The notes under the pieces: model-generated
What the model was told of the DNA's origin: nothing
Database searches by the model: none
The model's input: only the letters and a program-made list of their open reading frames with translations
Shown: positions 26,151 through 36,337 of the stretch, in pieces
Numbering within the stretch: the first letter of the stretch is position 1
Layout of the letters: every line of letters starts with the position of its first letter
Made by a program: the position numbers and the translations under genes
Source: Hanstruepera neustonica
GTDB lineage: Bacteria; Bacteroidota; Bacteroidia; Flavobacteriales; Flavobacteriaceae
Assembly: GCF_002895005.1 (NCBI RefSeq)
Contig: NZ_POWF01000002.1
Coordinates: 310,001 to 374,000, forward strand
Direction of reading: 5' to 3'
DNA: 64,000 nucleotides

Positions 26151-27404
26151 ATGCCATATTTATTTACTTCAGAAAGTGTATCTGAAGGACACCCAGATAA
26201 AGTAGCCGATCAGATTAGTGATGCTTTAATCGATCACTTTTTAGCATTCGACAAAGAATCAAAAGTTGCTTGTGAAACTTTGGTAACCACAGGGCAAGTT
26301 GTTTTAGCCGGTGAAGTCAAATCCAACACCTATTTGGATGTTCAAAAAATTGCCAGAGATACTATTAACAAAATAGGATATACCAAAGGCGCTTATATGT
26401 TTGATGGAAATTCCTGCGGTGTATTTTCTGCTATTCACGAACAATCTGAAGATATCAATCGTGGTGTCGATAGAGCTAAAAAGGAAGAACAAGGAGCTGG
26501 TGATCAAGGGATGATGTTTGGTTATGCCACTCGCGAAACAGAAAATTACATGCCATTGGCATTAGACTTGGCACACCGCATATTAATTGAATTAGCTACC
26601 TTACGCCGTGAAAATAAAGAGATTACTTATCTACGTCCCGATTCAAAAAGCCAGGTAACTATTGAATATAGTGACGATAATATCCCACAACGCATTGATG
26701 CCATAGTTGTTTCTACACAACATGATGATTTTGGTTCCGACGACGACATGTTATCAAAAATCCGTAAAGATATTGTAGAGATTTTAATACCTCGTGTGGT
26801 TGCGAAATTACCAGAGCATTTACAGGCATTATTTAATAGCGACATAAAATATCATATCAATCCAACAGGCAAGTTTGTCATTGGTGGACCTCATGGGGAT
26901 ACTGGACTAACGGGTCGTAAAATTATTGTGGACACTTATGGCGGCAAAGGAGCTCATGGTGGTGGTGCGTTTTCAGGAAAAGACCCTAGTAAGGTTGATC
27001 GCAGTGCTGCCTATGCCACCAGACATATTGCTAAAAATTTAGTAGCTGCAGGCGTTTGTGATGAAGTATTGGTACAGGTTAGTTATGCTATTGGTGTTGT
27101 AGAGCCTATGGGTATTTTTATTGATACCTATGGTACTTGTCCATTTAATATGACCGATGGTGAAATTGCTCAAAAAGTTTCTGAAATATTTGACATGCGA
27201 CCATCTGCTATAGAAGAACGCTTAAAATTACGCCAACCTATGTATAGTGAAACTGCTGCTTATGGCCATATGGGACGTAAACCCGAAACCATCTCAAAAA
27301 CATTTTCACAACCTAATGGTGAGGATGTGACCTTGGATGTGGAGTTGTTCACTTGGGAAAAATTAGATTATGTCGATAAGGTCAAACAAGCCTTTGATTT
27401 ATAA
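26151..27404 (+). CDS. metK: S-adenosylmethionine synthetase
   Basis: A 417-residue enzyme making SAM from methionine and ATP. Motifs are [32 protein letters not shown] (the methionine/ATP hexapeptide region) and [20 protein letters not shown] (the nonapeptide GGGAFSGKD). It is divergent from the metH operon, with both leaders carrying SAM-responsive-looking RNA. A weak AGGA lies 3 nt before the ATG. Confidence 0.98.
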   Translation: MPYLFTSESVSEGHPDKVADQISDALIDHFLAFDKESKVACETLVTTGQVVLAGEVKSNTYLDVQKIARDTINKIGYTKGAYMFDGNSCGVFSAIHEQSEDINRGVDRAKKEEQGAGDQGMMFGYATRETENYMPLALDLAHRILIELATLRRENKEITYLRPDSKSQVTIEYSDDNIPQRIDAIVVSTQHDDFGSDDDMLSKIRKDIVEILIPRVVAKLPEHLQALFNSDIKYHINPTGKFVIGGPHGDTGLTGRKIIVDTYGGKGAHGGGAFSGKDPSKVDRSAAYATRHIAKNLVAAGVCDEVLVQVSYAIGVVEPMGIFIDTYGTCPFNMTDGEIAQKVSEIFDMRPSAIEERLKLRQPMYSETAAYGHMGRKPETISKTFSQPNGEDVTLDVELFTWEKLDYVDKVKQAFDL

Positions 27405-27422
27405 GTGTTTACCAACATAATT

Positions 27423-27457
27423 AAAAGCCTCGAAATGAATTTTCGGGGCTTTTTTTT
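27423..27457 (+). terminator. Intrinsic terminator of metK
   Basis: AGCCTCGAAA and TTTTCGGGGCT pair (with a G-U) around a short loop and are followed by a run of T residues, about 20 bp after the metK stop codon. Confidence 0.8.
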
Positions 27458-27534
27458 AAAACTATTGTCAGAATTCACGCAACCTTTTTGTAGTTTCTGC
27501 ATCTATAAAAAAAACGCTATAACCAATCACGCTT

Positions 27535-29325
27535 ATGAAATTTCTTAAAATTATATCTCTTTGTCTATTATTTGTTGTTATCTACTCCTGCAAAAATGAT
27601 GACGACAATAGTTTGTCTGACACCAATCCCAATCCAAATCCCGAAGTTTTTACCGAGAATTTTGGTAATGATATTAACAGGGACTTTTTGGGTGAGGTGG
27701 TAGACAAAAACAACAATCCTATCCACAATGCCACTGTTACCCTTGGTGACCAAACCACCTTGACAGATGCCAATGGTATATTTATTATCAGAGGCGCTAA
27801 TATTTATGAACGCTTTGGTTATGTAAAAGTTGAAAAAGCGGGTTATATTCATGGTTCACGTTCGGTAGTGCCAACTAACGGAACCAACAAGGTGAAAATT
27901 ATGTTGCTAGAAGAAACCATTGTGGGAACAACTGCTAGTGGTACTTCAGAAACCATTAACTTATCCAATGGTGCTTCGGTTGCTTTGGAAGGCGAGTATA
28001 TTAAAGAAGATGGTTCTGCCTATTCAGGCAGTGTCAATGTGATTATGCACCACCTAGACCCAACCGATGAAAACATGCGCGACCAAATGCCAGGCATGCT
28101 CTATGCTGCCAATGCCCAAAATGAGGAGCGTATGTTGCAAACCTTTGGCATGTTGGCCGTGGAATTACGCGGTAGTAATGGTGAAGACTTAAATTTGGCC
28201 ACAGGCAGTACTGCCGAAATTACGGTACCTCTTGATGCCACTTTATTAGATACAGCACCAGCAACGATACCCTTATGGTATTTTGATGAAGTCTCAGGTT
28301 ATTGGAAAGAAGAAGGTGAAGCGACTCTAGTTGGTAATAACTATGTAGGAACTGTTTCCCATTTCTCGTTTTGGAATTGTGATATTCCTGCGGAAGCTGT
28401 TATGCTATGTATAAATGTAATTGATGAAGAAGGCAATGCTTTATCCAATCTACGGGTTATCATTACGAGCGAAAATTATGGCTCACGATATGGTTATACG
28501 AATACAGACGGTCAAGTTTGTGGTTTAGTGCCAAGCAACGAAACACTAACCGTTACTGTTAGCCAATATAATGATTTATGTACAGGAAACCTTTACACCA
28601 ACACCACTGGACCATTTACATCAGATTCTGAAATAGATATTTTAGTTGAATCCAATTCTAACGGCAATGAATGGCTTACTGAAACAGTGACAGGTATTTT
28701 TACAGATTGTGATGGCAATGCAATAACAGATGGCTATGTCAAACTATTTAAAGAAAATGACTACCCGCTTGATTATGATTTTGTTGATAACGGCAACTTC
28801 GAATTAACAACAGTTAGATGCAGTAACTCTTCTAATATATTCAAATTAAAAGCTGAAGATTATGTAAACATCCAAGAAACAGACACATTAAGTTTTACAT
28901 ATACCCCTCCAATTACCGATGTTGGTTCTATAGCAGCTTGTAACGCAGTAGATGAATTTATAACCTATCAAGTTGACGATGGAGGCACTGTGACTTTATT
29001 TAATATTCAGGGAGGCTTGGATTTCGATTCCTTTTTAAGTATTTATTATAACGATAATAATTCATTTCTATCATTGAATATAAATAATTATGGCGAACCC
29101 ATTATTGTTAATACCTATTCAGACCCAAATGTATTCTTTAGTTTTAGAGATGAAAATTACGCTTCATATCCAGATGGAATAAACACAAACATTGAAGCGA
29201 ATATTTCATTGCTTGGCGAATTAGGAGAATATATTGATATCAATTTTAACGGCATATTTATTGATTTCAATACTAACATAGAACATTCCATTTCAGGAAC
29301 TATTCATGTCATCAGAGACTACTAA
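27535..29325 (+). CDS. Lipoprotein with carboxypeptidase-regulatory-like (beta-sandwich) domains
   Basis: A 596-residue protein with a lipoprotein signal (FLKIISLCLLFVVIYSCKND, Cys near residue 19) and an Asp/Asn/Pro-rich linker. Residues about 50-115 fit a CarboxypepD_reg-like domain (GEVVDKNNNPIHNATVTLGD, TDANGIFIIRGA). A second similar segment is near 290-340 (CINVIDEEGNALSNLRV, TNTDGQVCGLVPSNE). The middle holds a long conserved beta-rich region including LWYFDEVSGYWKEEGEA. It is probably surface-exposed. Function unknown; it stands alone between terminators. Confidence 0.8.
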   Translation: MKFLKIISLCLLFVVIYSCKNDDDNSLSDTNPNPNPEVFTENFGNDINRDFLGEVVDKNNNPIHNATVTLGDQTTLTDANGIFIIRGANIYERFGYVKVEKAGYIHGSRSVVPTNGTNKVKIMLLEETIVGTTASGTSETINLSNGASVALEGEYIKEDGSAYSGSVNVIMHHLDPTDENMRDQMPGMLYAANAQNEERMLQTFGMLAVELRGSNGEDLNLATGSTAEITVPLDATLLDTAPATIPLWYFDEVSGYWKEEGEATLVGNNYVGTVSHFSFWNCDIPAEAVMLCINVIDEEGNALSNLRVIITSENYGSRYGYTNTDGQVCGLVPSNETLTVTVSQYNDLCTGNLYTNTTGPFTSDSEIDILVESNSNGNEWLTETVTGIFTDCDGNAITDGYVKLFKENDYPLDYDFVDNGNFELTTVRCSNSSNIFKLKAEDYVNIQETDTLSFTYTPPITDVGSIAACNAVDEFITYQVDDGGTVTLFNIQGGLDFDSFLSIYYNDNNSFLSLNINNYGEPIIVNTYSDPNVFFSFRDENYASYPDGINTNIEANISLLGELGEYIDINFNGIFIDFNTNIEHSISGTIHVIRDY

Positions 29326-29360
29326 CAAAAAAGCCTCACACTTGTGAGGCTTTTTTGTTA
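29323..29360. terminator. Bidirectional terminator between convergent genes
   Basis: A perfect 17-bp palindrome arm (TAACAAAAAAGCCTCAC and its complement) surrounds an ACTT loop, with T runs on both sides. It supplies the stop codons of both flanking genes. Confidence 0.9.
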
Positions 29361-32141
29361 TAAATTATAGATTACCCTAAAGGTTAAAAACCGTGGTTGA
29401 ATAAAATATTCATTGGTACTCACACTTAAACCACCAGCATTTACCTGTGTTTGCGATTGGGTATTTAGTAAGTTTGTAGCTTTGAGTTCAAACTCCCATT
29501 TGGCATCGGCATCTTTACGGTAAGCCAACGAAGCATCCCAAAAATCAAAACTGTTAGAACCACCTGCTTCTCTACTAATATTGGTATATTGATATTCAGA
29601 ACGCAGCGTAAAAGATTTCCAAATAAGCGCATCAAACTCAATGGTTGGAGAACTTGTGTAGGCTTTGGTACGGCTAGAACCTTGGTCAATATCTTGAATT
29701 CCGTAACTATAACCGACTTCAAAATTTGGTGCTTCCTTAAAATTGGTACGTATTTCAGCACCGTAGGTTTGTCTATAGTTTTCATTCACCGAGCGTCTAA
29801 AATCATTTACATCTTGACCTGATGAAATAAACTGGTTGAACTTACTATAATTAAAATTGGCATTTACCGAAGTCCTAAACTTACCAAAATTACGTTGGAA
29901 TCGCCCGAATGCCGTAAGTGTCTCATCGGCAAAATTAGAATTAAACGGACTAGAAACCCTAATAACACTTCCTGGTTGAAAACTTGAAGCTGTTCGAATG
30001 TTATCAATGTTTTTGGAATAATTGACTCTAGCAAATACATTGGTATAGTTGAACATATTAAAGCTAAAATAATTCAAGCTAAGGTTATGTGTCAAGGAGC
30101 TTTCCAACTGCTGATTTCCCGCATAAAACGAGTCATAACTATTCAATACCAATCCTTCTGCCAATTGATTGACATCGGTAAATTGGGTTTGCATGCGGTA
30201 ATCAAAAGTTATTTGCTCACTTTTCTTTAATTGGATTCTGGCATTAAAATCTGGTAGAACTCTGAAGAAATTATCTGTATAAGTAAATCCAAACTGATTA
30301 TTTCTCATGGAATAAGCATGAGCTGACAATCCTGGTGTGAATGTAAAAATACCGGCTTTTAATCGATAATGCACTCCTAAATACACGTCATTAAATGTAT
30401 AATCGGTATCATTCATTGGACTGTATGGATCGTCTGGTGGAACAGGTATTACTGGTTGATTGTAAAAAATAGAGCCATTATCCAAAGTCTGGAAAATTTC
30501 AGAATTGAACTTTTGGTTACTGTAGATTGTCCCCAACGTAAAATTAATATTGCTCTTGCTGTTCAGTACATTCCAATAATCCAATTTGGCATCCAATTGA
30601 TTAGATTTCACCCGTTTTTCTTGTGAAATATCATAATTGAACTGACTGCGGTCCATTCCTAAATTTTCAGCAGTGTCATCATAAGGGTCGTTGGTATCTG
30701 GAGGAGTTGCGTCATTGTTAAATGGGTCGTTCGCTAATATCGCATTGTAAAAAGGATCTTCATCTTTGATGACGTGCGTGGCTTCAAAGGCAAAAATATT
30801 TGTTTCGTTTAGCGTGTAATAATAGTTCAAAATTTGATTGATACTAAACGGATTAGTTTCTTCGCCTTGTGCAACATCGCCAATTACAGAAGAAAATACA
30901 TTTTGCTCTTGCGTTTCTTGCGACATGCGCCCTAAAATCTCATAATCCAATTGATTATTGGCATTGGGTTTATAAGATGCATTTAATTTTAACATTCCCA
31001 AATCACTGCGCTGTACGGTATTGCTGGATGTAAATTCGTCAGGAATTCCCAATTCTGGGTCGGTATAGATTCGGTCATTACTTTCTTGAAGTAAAATTTT
31101 GTTTCCTGTGTAAATTCCAAAACCGCCTATATCTAATTTATCTGTTGGTGAATAACTAAAATTGGCTGCCGCGAAACGCGCGTTTATTTGTTTGGCATTA
31201 TTGTTTTGCAAGGTTAAAAACCCTAATCCATTATCGCCTAAACTAATATTAGTACCGCTACTTTGACTAGGTTGCCTGAAGCCTCCAGAAAAGTTAAAAT
31301 AATCCCGTCTTGTAAAGGCGAGTTCACCTATATTATTAATATCGCCAATAACGTTCACACTGTATTTGGGGCTATAATAAAAGAGCTTGGGTTGTGCCAA
31401 ATACAGACCATTGTCATCTGTTATACCTCCTCCAGCAGTCACAGTTCCAAACCAAAAGCTTTCCTTACCTTCTTTGAGTTTGATATTTAAAGCCACATTG
31501 TCCTGATTGTTTTGCACACCACTCAACTGCCCAACTTCAGCATAATTTTTAAGCACCTGAACCTTATCAACCGCATTGGCTGGTATATTTTTGGTGGCCA
31601 ATTTAGAATCGCCATCGAAAAAGTCTTTTCCTTCAACCATGACTTTTGAGACTACCTTACCTTCTACTTCAATTTGACCATCATCATTAATCTCTACGCC
31701 TGGAAGATTTTTAAGCACGTCTTCTAGTTTACGTTCAGTTCCGGTATTAAAAGAATCGGCATTATAAACCAACGTATCCCCTTTGATGGTCACTGGCATT
31801 TCATAAATAAGCTCAACCTCATCCAGACTATTGTCGTTAGCCAATGTAAAGTTTTTGGTAATATCCTGGTCGGTTGTAGAAATAGATTCATCGGCTGTTT
31901 TCATTCCGATGTAGCTCACCTGAAGTTTATAATTGGTATTTTTCTCTAATGATAACTTGTAGCGTCCTTGATCATTGGTGATACCATAGGAATCCAATTT
32001 ATTAGTTTCTTGATTAATGGCAATAACGTTGGCTAACTCTAATGGATTGCCAATACTATCTTTAACCACACCCTCAATTTTAACTTGGGCAAAAGCAGTG
32101 CTTGATGCTGCAATAAGCAGCATGAAAAAGAATTTCTTCAT
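29358..32141 (-). CDS. Outer-membrane beta-barrel protein, TonB-dependent-receptor-like
   Basis: A 927-residue protein with a signal peptide (FFFMLLIAASSTAFAQ). A CarboxypepD_reg-like domain lies at about 20-100 (IEGVVKDSIGNPLELANVIA). A plug-like region follows at about 120-220 (RKLEDVLKNLPGVEINDDGQ, EGKVVSKVMVEGKDFFDGD), then a long barrel ending in FRVIYNL. This is the architecture of the outer-membrane beta-barrel family 3 proteins of Bacteroidota. It is followed in the same direction, upstream, by two GLPGLI genes. That combination is recurrent in Flavobacteria and suggests a shared surface function. Confidence 0.85.
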   Translation of the reverse strand: MKKFFFMLLIAASSTAFAQVKIEGVVKDSIGNPLELANVIAINQETNKLDSYGITNDQGRYKLSLEKNTNYKLQVSYIGMKTADESISTTDQDITKNFTLANDNSLDEVELIYEMPVTIKGDTLVYNADSFNTGTERKLEDVLKNLPGVEINDDGQIEVEGKVVSKVMVEGKDFFDGDSKLATKNIPANAVDKVQVLKNYAEVGQLSGVQNNQDNVALNIKLKEGKESFWFGTVTAGGGITDDNGLYLAQPKLFYYSPKYSVNVIGDINNIGELAFTRRDYFNFSGGFRQPSQSSGTNISLGDNGLGFLTLQNNNAKQINARFAAANFSYSPTDKLDIGGFGIYTGNKILLQESNDRIYTDPELGIPDEFTSSNTVQRSDLGMLKLNASYKPNANNQLDYEILGRMSQETQEQNVFSSVIGDVAQGEETNPFSINQILNYYYTLNETNIFAFEATHVIKDEDPFYNAILANDPFNNDATPPDTNDPYDDTAENLGMDRSQFNYDISQEKRVKSNQLDAKLDYWNVLNSKSNINFTLGTIYSNQKFNSEIFQTLDNGSIFYNQPVIPVPPDDPYSPMNDTDYTFNDVYLGVHYRLKAGIFTFTPGLSAHAYSMRNNQFGFTYTDNFFRVLPDFNARIQLKKSEQITFDYRMQTQFTDVNQLAEGLVLNSYDSFYAGNQQLESSLTHNLSLNYFSFNMFNYTNVFARVNYSKNIDNIRTASSFQPGSVIRVSSPFNSNFADETLTAFGRFQRNFGKFRTSVNANFNYSKFNQFISSGQDVNDFRRSVNENYRQTYGAEIRTNFKEAPNFEVGYSYGIQDIDQGSSRTKAYTSSPTIEFDALIWKSFTLRSEYQYTNISREAGGSNSFDFWDASLAYRKDADAKWEFELKATNLLNTQSQTQVNAGGLSVSTNEYFIQPRFLTFRVIYNL

Positions 32142-32180
32142 GTTTTGGTTTTTGATTTTTTTGATTGTAGTATCACAAAA

Positions 32181-33071
32181 TTAATGGCCTCTTCCACCAC
32201 CTCTACGGCCTCCATACATTTCGCGCATTTCTTCCATTTTCTGTTTGAAGATGTCATTATATTCCTTTCGTGTCACTTCTTTACCTTTTGATGGTTTTTT
32301 GATATCGTCTTTTTCATCCGGATTCAATACTATTTTGGTACATAGCATCGTTGTTCTATCCGCATTTATTTCTAGAATTAAACCAGGTAATCCCCAATAT
32401 TCTCCAGGTCCATTATTGACTGGGATTTGTGGTGTGTACCAAGCTGTAACAACAATTTCTTTGGGCACTTCAATTTCATCCATTGGGTTATCACTTTTAG
32501 CATCTGCTGTTTCCGTAGAGTCTTTTTTCTTTTCGCCCTCTTCCTTATCACGATCACGACGTCTCATACTGCTCCAATCAAATTCATCTACTTTTTTAAC
32601 TGCCGTCGCCTTAAAGCAAGTATATTGACCAATTTGCTTGGTTTCGGTACCCATTTCCCACACTAAATCTGGTAGGGAATCTTTTATAAGAAACTGTTTA
32701 CCGAAAAACTCTTGCTCTTGTAACTGTTGCTTCTCCTTAACATTTTTATATTGTGCGCCACCTGTGAAACTGCTCATCATTCCAAATCCTCGCCCTCCAG
32801 CTCCAGGAGCTTCTAGTTTTTCATCTTCTTTATAAATGGATTCAGATTGTGTAAATGTCAAAATATATTGTTTTTCCAAAAAGCTCTTCATGCGTTCCAT
32901 TATCTGCTTTTTTTGTTGTTCACTCATTTGACCTCGTCCCCAATTATCCAAATCCATAGTAGTTTTGGTTTGATAATAGGCCTTTCCTTGAAAGTCTTGT
33001 TGGGCCATTGTGAACAATGGCATCATTAAAATTAAAGTAGCAATCAGTAATCTTGTTGGAAATAGTCTCAT
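32181..33071 (-). CDS. GLPGLI family protein (copy 1)
   Basis: A 296-residue secreted protein with a signal peptide (LLIATLILMMPLFTMAQQ). It carries the family signature in NNGPGEYWGLPGLILEINAD and the preceding VTAWYTPQIPVNNGPG. Residues about 150-200 form a charged, Lys/Asp/Glu-rich insertion. The C-terminus is Gly/Arg-rich (YGGRRGGGRGH). It lies 39 bp before the outer-membrane barrel gene. The biochemical role of the family is not known. Confidence 0.9.
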   Translation of the reverse strand: MRLFPTRLLIATLILMMPLFTMAQQDFQGKAYYQTKTTMDLDNWGRGQMSEQQKKQIMERMKSFLEKQYILTFTQSESIYKEDEKLEAPGAGGRGFGMMSSFTGGAQYKNVKEKQQLQEQEFFGKQFLIKDSLPDLVWEMGTETKQIGQYTCFKATAVKKVDEFDWSSMRRRDRDKEEGEKKKDSTETADAKSDNPMDEIEVPKEIVVTAWYTPQIPVNNGPGEYWGLPGLILEINADRTTMLCTKIVLNPDEKDDIKKPSKGKEVTRKEYNDIFKQKMEEMREMYGGRRGGGRGH

Positions 33072-33174
33072 TATAACTGTTTTTATTAATTTTAGTAAAA
33101 TTACCTATAATTACAATAAGACTTACAAACGCAATAAATGTTTAACTTGAATTTGTTAAAGTTATCATAAAAAT

Positions 33175-34023
33175 TTAGCCTCCAATCCGGATTTCAACGT
33201 TTTCGCCTCGGCCGTTTTCATTCCAATTGGATTTCATGCGTTCTTGCATTTCATTGAGTTTCTTCTCGATGATGGCATCGTACTCTTCCTGATTTACTTT
33301 TTTGCCTTTGGTTGGTTCTTCTATATTCAAATCTTTTTCTGGGTTCAAAACCAGTTTACTGCAAACCATAGTTGTTGTACCATCGTTCACTTCCAAAATC
33401 AACCCAGGAAGTCCTTGGTAGTTCCCAGGTCCATTGTTAACAGGAATCTGCGGTGTATACCAAGCGGTTACTGTAACCTCTTTCATTTCGGGCTCGGCTT
33501 CGGTTTCAGCATCTAAATCTTTATCGCCATTGATACTAATACCGCCACGAACAACTTCCATCTCACGAATTTTGGTAGCCTTAAAACATTCATAATCTCC
33601 AATATACTTTTTCTCATTGGTCAATTCCCAATCATGTTCCTCCAAGGCATCTTGGATTAAAAACAATTTACTAAAGGATTCACTTTGATTAGTATAGCGG
33701 TTCTCCTTTATATTCTTGTAGAGGATATCTGCTCCACCAGTATTGATAACCATAACCTGAACACCTGCTGGTTGAGGAGCTTCTAATTCTTTATCTTCTT
33801 TGTAAATGGAAGCTTCTTTGTTAAAACTCAATATGTACGTTTTTTGAAATTGCTTCTTTAACATGTCCATCATCATTTGATGTTGTTCGGAATTGACTTG
33901 TGTGCTATCCAATTGAATATCTACTTTTCTGGACGTTTTGTAAATAGCCTTCCCTTGGAAATCTTGTGCCATAACCAAACTAGTCGTTAAGAATAAGGCA
34001 AATAGCATAACTGTTCGTTTCAT
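33175..34023 (-). CDS. GLPGLI family protein (copy 2)
   Basis: A 282-residue paralog of the next gene with signal peptide MKRTVMLFALFLTTSLVMAQ and the signature NNGPGNYQGLPGLILEVNDG. The pair shares the DFQGKAIYKT start of the mature protein and a C-terminal Met/Glu-rich helix. A 103-bp gap separates the copies. It is transcribed away from the sensor-kinase gene from a spacer that carries three GTTAAC repeats. Confidence 0.9.
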   Translation of the reverse strand: MKRTVMLFALFLTTSLVMAQDFQGKAIYKTSRKVDIQLDSTQVNSEQHQMMMDMLKKQFQKTYILSFNKEASIYKEDKELEAPQPAGVQVMVINTGGADILYKNIKENRYTNQSESFSKLFLIQDALEEHDWELTNEKKYIGDYECFKATKIREMEVVRGGISINGDKDLDAETEAEPEMKEVTVTAWYTPQIPVNNGPGNYQGLPGLILEVNDGTTTMVCSKLVLNPEKDLNIEEPTKGKKVNQEEYDAIIEKKLNEMQERMKSNWNENGRGENVEIRIGG

Positions 34024-34081
34024 AATTTGATGTTTTTGTTTTTATACCCTACAAATATGCAACGATTGATTTCGTTTTTAA

Positions 34082-34107
34082 GTTAACCAGTGTTAACGTG
34101 TGTTAAC
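34082..34107. repeat. Three GTTAAC repeats with 10-bp period
   Basis: GTTAAC occurs at 34082, 34092 and 34102, exactly one helical turn apart, within the divergent spacer 40-65 bp before the sensor-kinase ATG. Direct repeats at this spacing are typical of OmpR-type response-regulator sites, so this is a candidate operator for the adjacent regulator. Confidence 0.6.
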
Positions 34108-34146
34108 CGATTAGTTTTACTAATTTTTAACCTCTACATTTGAAAT

Positions 34147-35628
34147 ATGAATAATGTGCGTTACGGTTGGATTTTAAATACTATTGTGATTGTTGCTATG
34201 TGCACAATCGCTATTCAAGTGTATTGGAATTACAAAAATTATTTGATCAATAAACAACAACTTATTAATGATGTTCAAATAAGTTTGGACAATGCAGTTG
34301 ACAGCTATTACGCCAAAATTGCTAAACAAAATACTTTAGCATTTGCTTTTAGTGTGGATGATTCCACAGAAATGCACAATCATCACAAACAAATTAATGA
34401 TATCATTAAACACATTGATATTGATTCTGACAGGGACTCATTAAAAATAGAAATCTTTGACGATGTCTCTTATTTCGGTAATTCCGATACCGTCCAAAAA
34501 AAGGTGGTCAAAAAATGGCAACCTATAAAACTTGAAATGGGTACAGACAGGGATTTTTCAATCGATTCACTCACCCAAGATTCTTTCAAAATGCTAACAT
34601 CAAAAGTCATTTATTCTATGACCAATGACACGTTAAAATTGGAACAATTAGACTCCCTAGTAAAAACCGAGTTAACCCGTAAAAATTTAAATATTGATTA
34701 CGGCTTATTGTTTAAATCGCCTATCGACAGTTTCACCAGTAAGCAATTAGACAACATAAAACTATCTGCCTTAAAGACCACTTCCAAATCTACGTATTTG
34801 CCAAAAGGCAGTGAATTAGAAATATACTTTAGCAATGCCACAGCACTCATTTTAAAACGCATTATGTTAGGCATATTCGTGTCATTGCTATTGGTCTTAT
34901 CAGTTATTGGATGTTTAATGTATCTTCTCAAAATCATCAAGCATCAAAAACAATTAGCTGAAGTTAAGAATGATTTGATTAGCAACATCACACACGAGTT
35001 CAAAACTCCTATAGCGACTATTAGTGTAGCTCTGGAAAGCATTAAAAACTTCAATACCAAAAATGACCCAGAAAAGACGAAGTCATATTTAGAGATGTCT
35101 TCCAACCAATTGGAAAAATTAAATACCATGGTTGAAAAACTTTTGGAAACTGCCACGCTAGATAGTGAGGAAATAGACCTCAACAAAGAATCTTGCGATA
35201 TGATTCCATTATTGGAAAGTCTCATGGCTAAATATCAAATTCAGGCACCTCATAAAACTCTAACCTTTATCAAACCCCAGCAGGAAATTACGGTCATGGT
35301 TGACGTCTTTCATTTTGAAAATGCCATTAGTAATGTTATCGATAATGCTGTAAAATATGGTGGTGAGACCATTACAGTTAGTATTCAGAAAACCGCCATA
35401 TCATTGTCCATTTCAATTTCTGATAATGGTGCTTCTTTGAATAACGAATCAAAAAATCACATTTTTGAAAAATTCTATCGGGTTCCAAAAGGCAATACTC
35501 ATGATGTCAAAGGATTTGGTATCGGACTTTACTACACTAAAAAAATTATTGAAAAACACGGTGGGTTAATCACTCTACATCTGGAGCCAAAACTAACAAC
35601 GTTTAAAATCACGCTGCCTAATGTCTAA
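34147..35628 (+). CDS. Two-component sensor histidine kinase
   Basis: A 493-residue membrane kinase. TM1 is at about 8-27 and TM2 at about 236-260, enclosing a periplasmic sensor region of about 200 residues. The H-box is ISNITHEFKTPIATI with the phospho-acceptor H283. The ATPase domain has the N-box ENAISNVIDNAVKYG and G-box KGFGIGLYYTKKI. It overlaps the response-regulator gene by 8 bp. Context with GLPGLI and outer-membrane genes resembles RprX/RprY-type systems of Bacteroidota, a comparison made from memory. Confidence 0.95.
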   Translation: MNNVRYGWILNTIVIVAMCTIAIQVYWNYKNYLINKQQLINDVQISLDNAVDSYYAKIAKQNTLAFAFSVDDSTEMHNHHKQINDIIKHIDIDSDRDSLKIEIFDDVSYFGNSDTVQKKVVKKWQPIKLEMGTDRDFSIDSLTQDSFKMLTSKVIYSMTNDTLKLEQLDSLVKTELTRKNLNIDYGLLFKSPIDSFTSKQLDNIKLSALKTTSKSTYLPKGSELEIYFSNATALILKRIMLGIFVSLLLVLSVIGCLMYLLKIIKHQKQLAEVKNDLISNITHEFKTPIATISVALESIKNFNTKNDPEKTKSYLEMSSNQLEKLNTMVEKLLETATLDSEEIDLNKESCDMIPLLESLMAKYQIQAPHKTLTFIKPQQEITVMVDVFHFENAISNVIDNAVKYGGETITVSIQKTAISLSISISDNGASLNNESKNHIFEKFYRVPKGNTHDVKGFGIGLYYTKKIIEKHGGLITLHLEPKLTTFKITLPNV

Positions 35629-36304
35629 AAAAACAAGCATATTATTGGCTGAAGATGAACCTGCCTTGGGCCAGATTATAAAGGAAAGTCTAGAAACTCG
35701 AGACTTTGAGGTTTATTTGTTTGAAAATGGCGAAAAGGCACTACAAGGATACCATGAAAATCAACCTGAACTTTTAGTTTTGGACGTGATGATGCCAAAA
35801 AAAGATGGTTTCACATTAGCTAAAGAAATCAGAGCCATTGATGATCATATTCCCATTATTTTTTTGACAGCCAAGTCACAAACCCAAGATGTGGTTGAAG
35901 GGTTTAGCATTGGTGGTAATGATTATTTAAAGAAACCTTTTAGCATGGAGGAATTGATTGTACGCATTCAAAATCTCCTCAACAGAAAACACGTTCAAAG
36001 CAACTCCAAAATTTTATCTGTTGGCCAATATACATTTGATTTTCCCAAACAATTATTACAGTTTGGTGACAACGAACCCATGCAATTAACACATAGAGAA
36101 GCGCATTTGCTCTTTCATTTAATAAACAACAAAAATCAGGTCTTGGACCGTTCGCTTATTTTAAATAAACTTTGGGGCAATGACGATTTTTTTAGCGGAC
36201 GCAGTATGGATGTTTTTATTACCAAACTCCGAAAAAAATTAAATCGTGACGAGCATATTCAAATTTTAAATGTTCGTGGATTTGGCTATAAATTAATCTG
36301 TTGA
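35621..36304 (+). CDS. OmpR-family response regulator
   Basis: A 227-residue regulator. The receiver domain (1-120) has acidic residues EDE at 11-13, phospho-acceptor D55 in LVLDVMMPKKDG, Thr in FLTAKSQ and Lys in LKKPFS. The C-terminal winged helix covers 130-227 (LTHREAHLLFHLINN, SMDVFITKLRKKL, VRGFGYKL). It is translationally coupled to the kinase and probably binds the GTTAAC array upstream of the kinase gene. Confidence 0.96.
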   Translation: MSKKTSILLAEDEPALGQIIKESLETRDFEVYLFENGEKALQGYHENQPELLVLDVMMPKKDGFTLAKEIRAIDDHIPIIFLTAKSQTQDVVEGFSIGGNDYLKKPFSMEELIVRIQNLLNRKHVQSNSKILSVGQYTFDFPKQLLQFGDNEPMQLTHREAHLLFHLINNKNQVLDRSLILNKLWGNDDFFSGRSMDVFITKLRKKLNRDEHIQILNVRGFGYKLIC

Positions 36305-36337
36305 TTTTTGGATTGATTTTTGTACTTTTCAAGTTCA

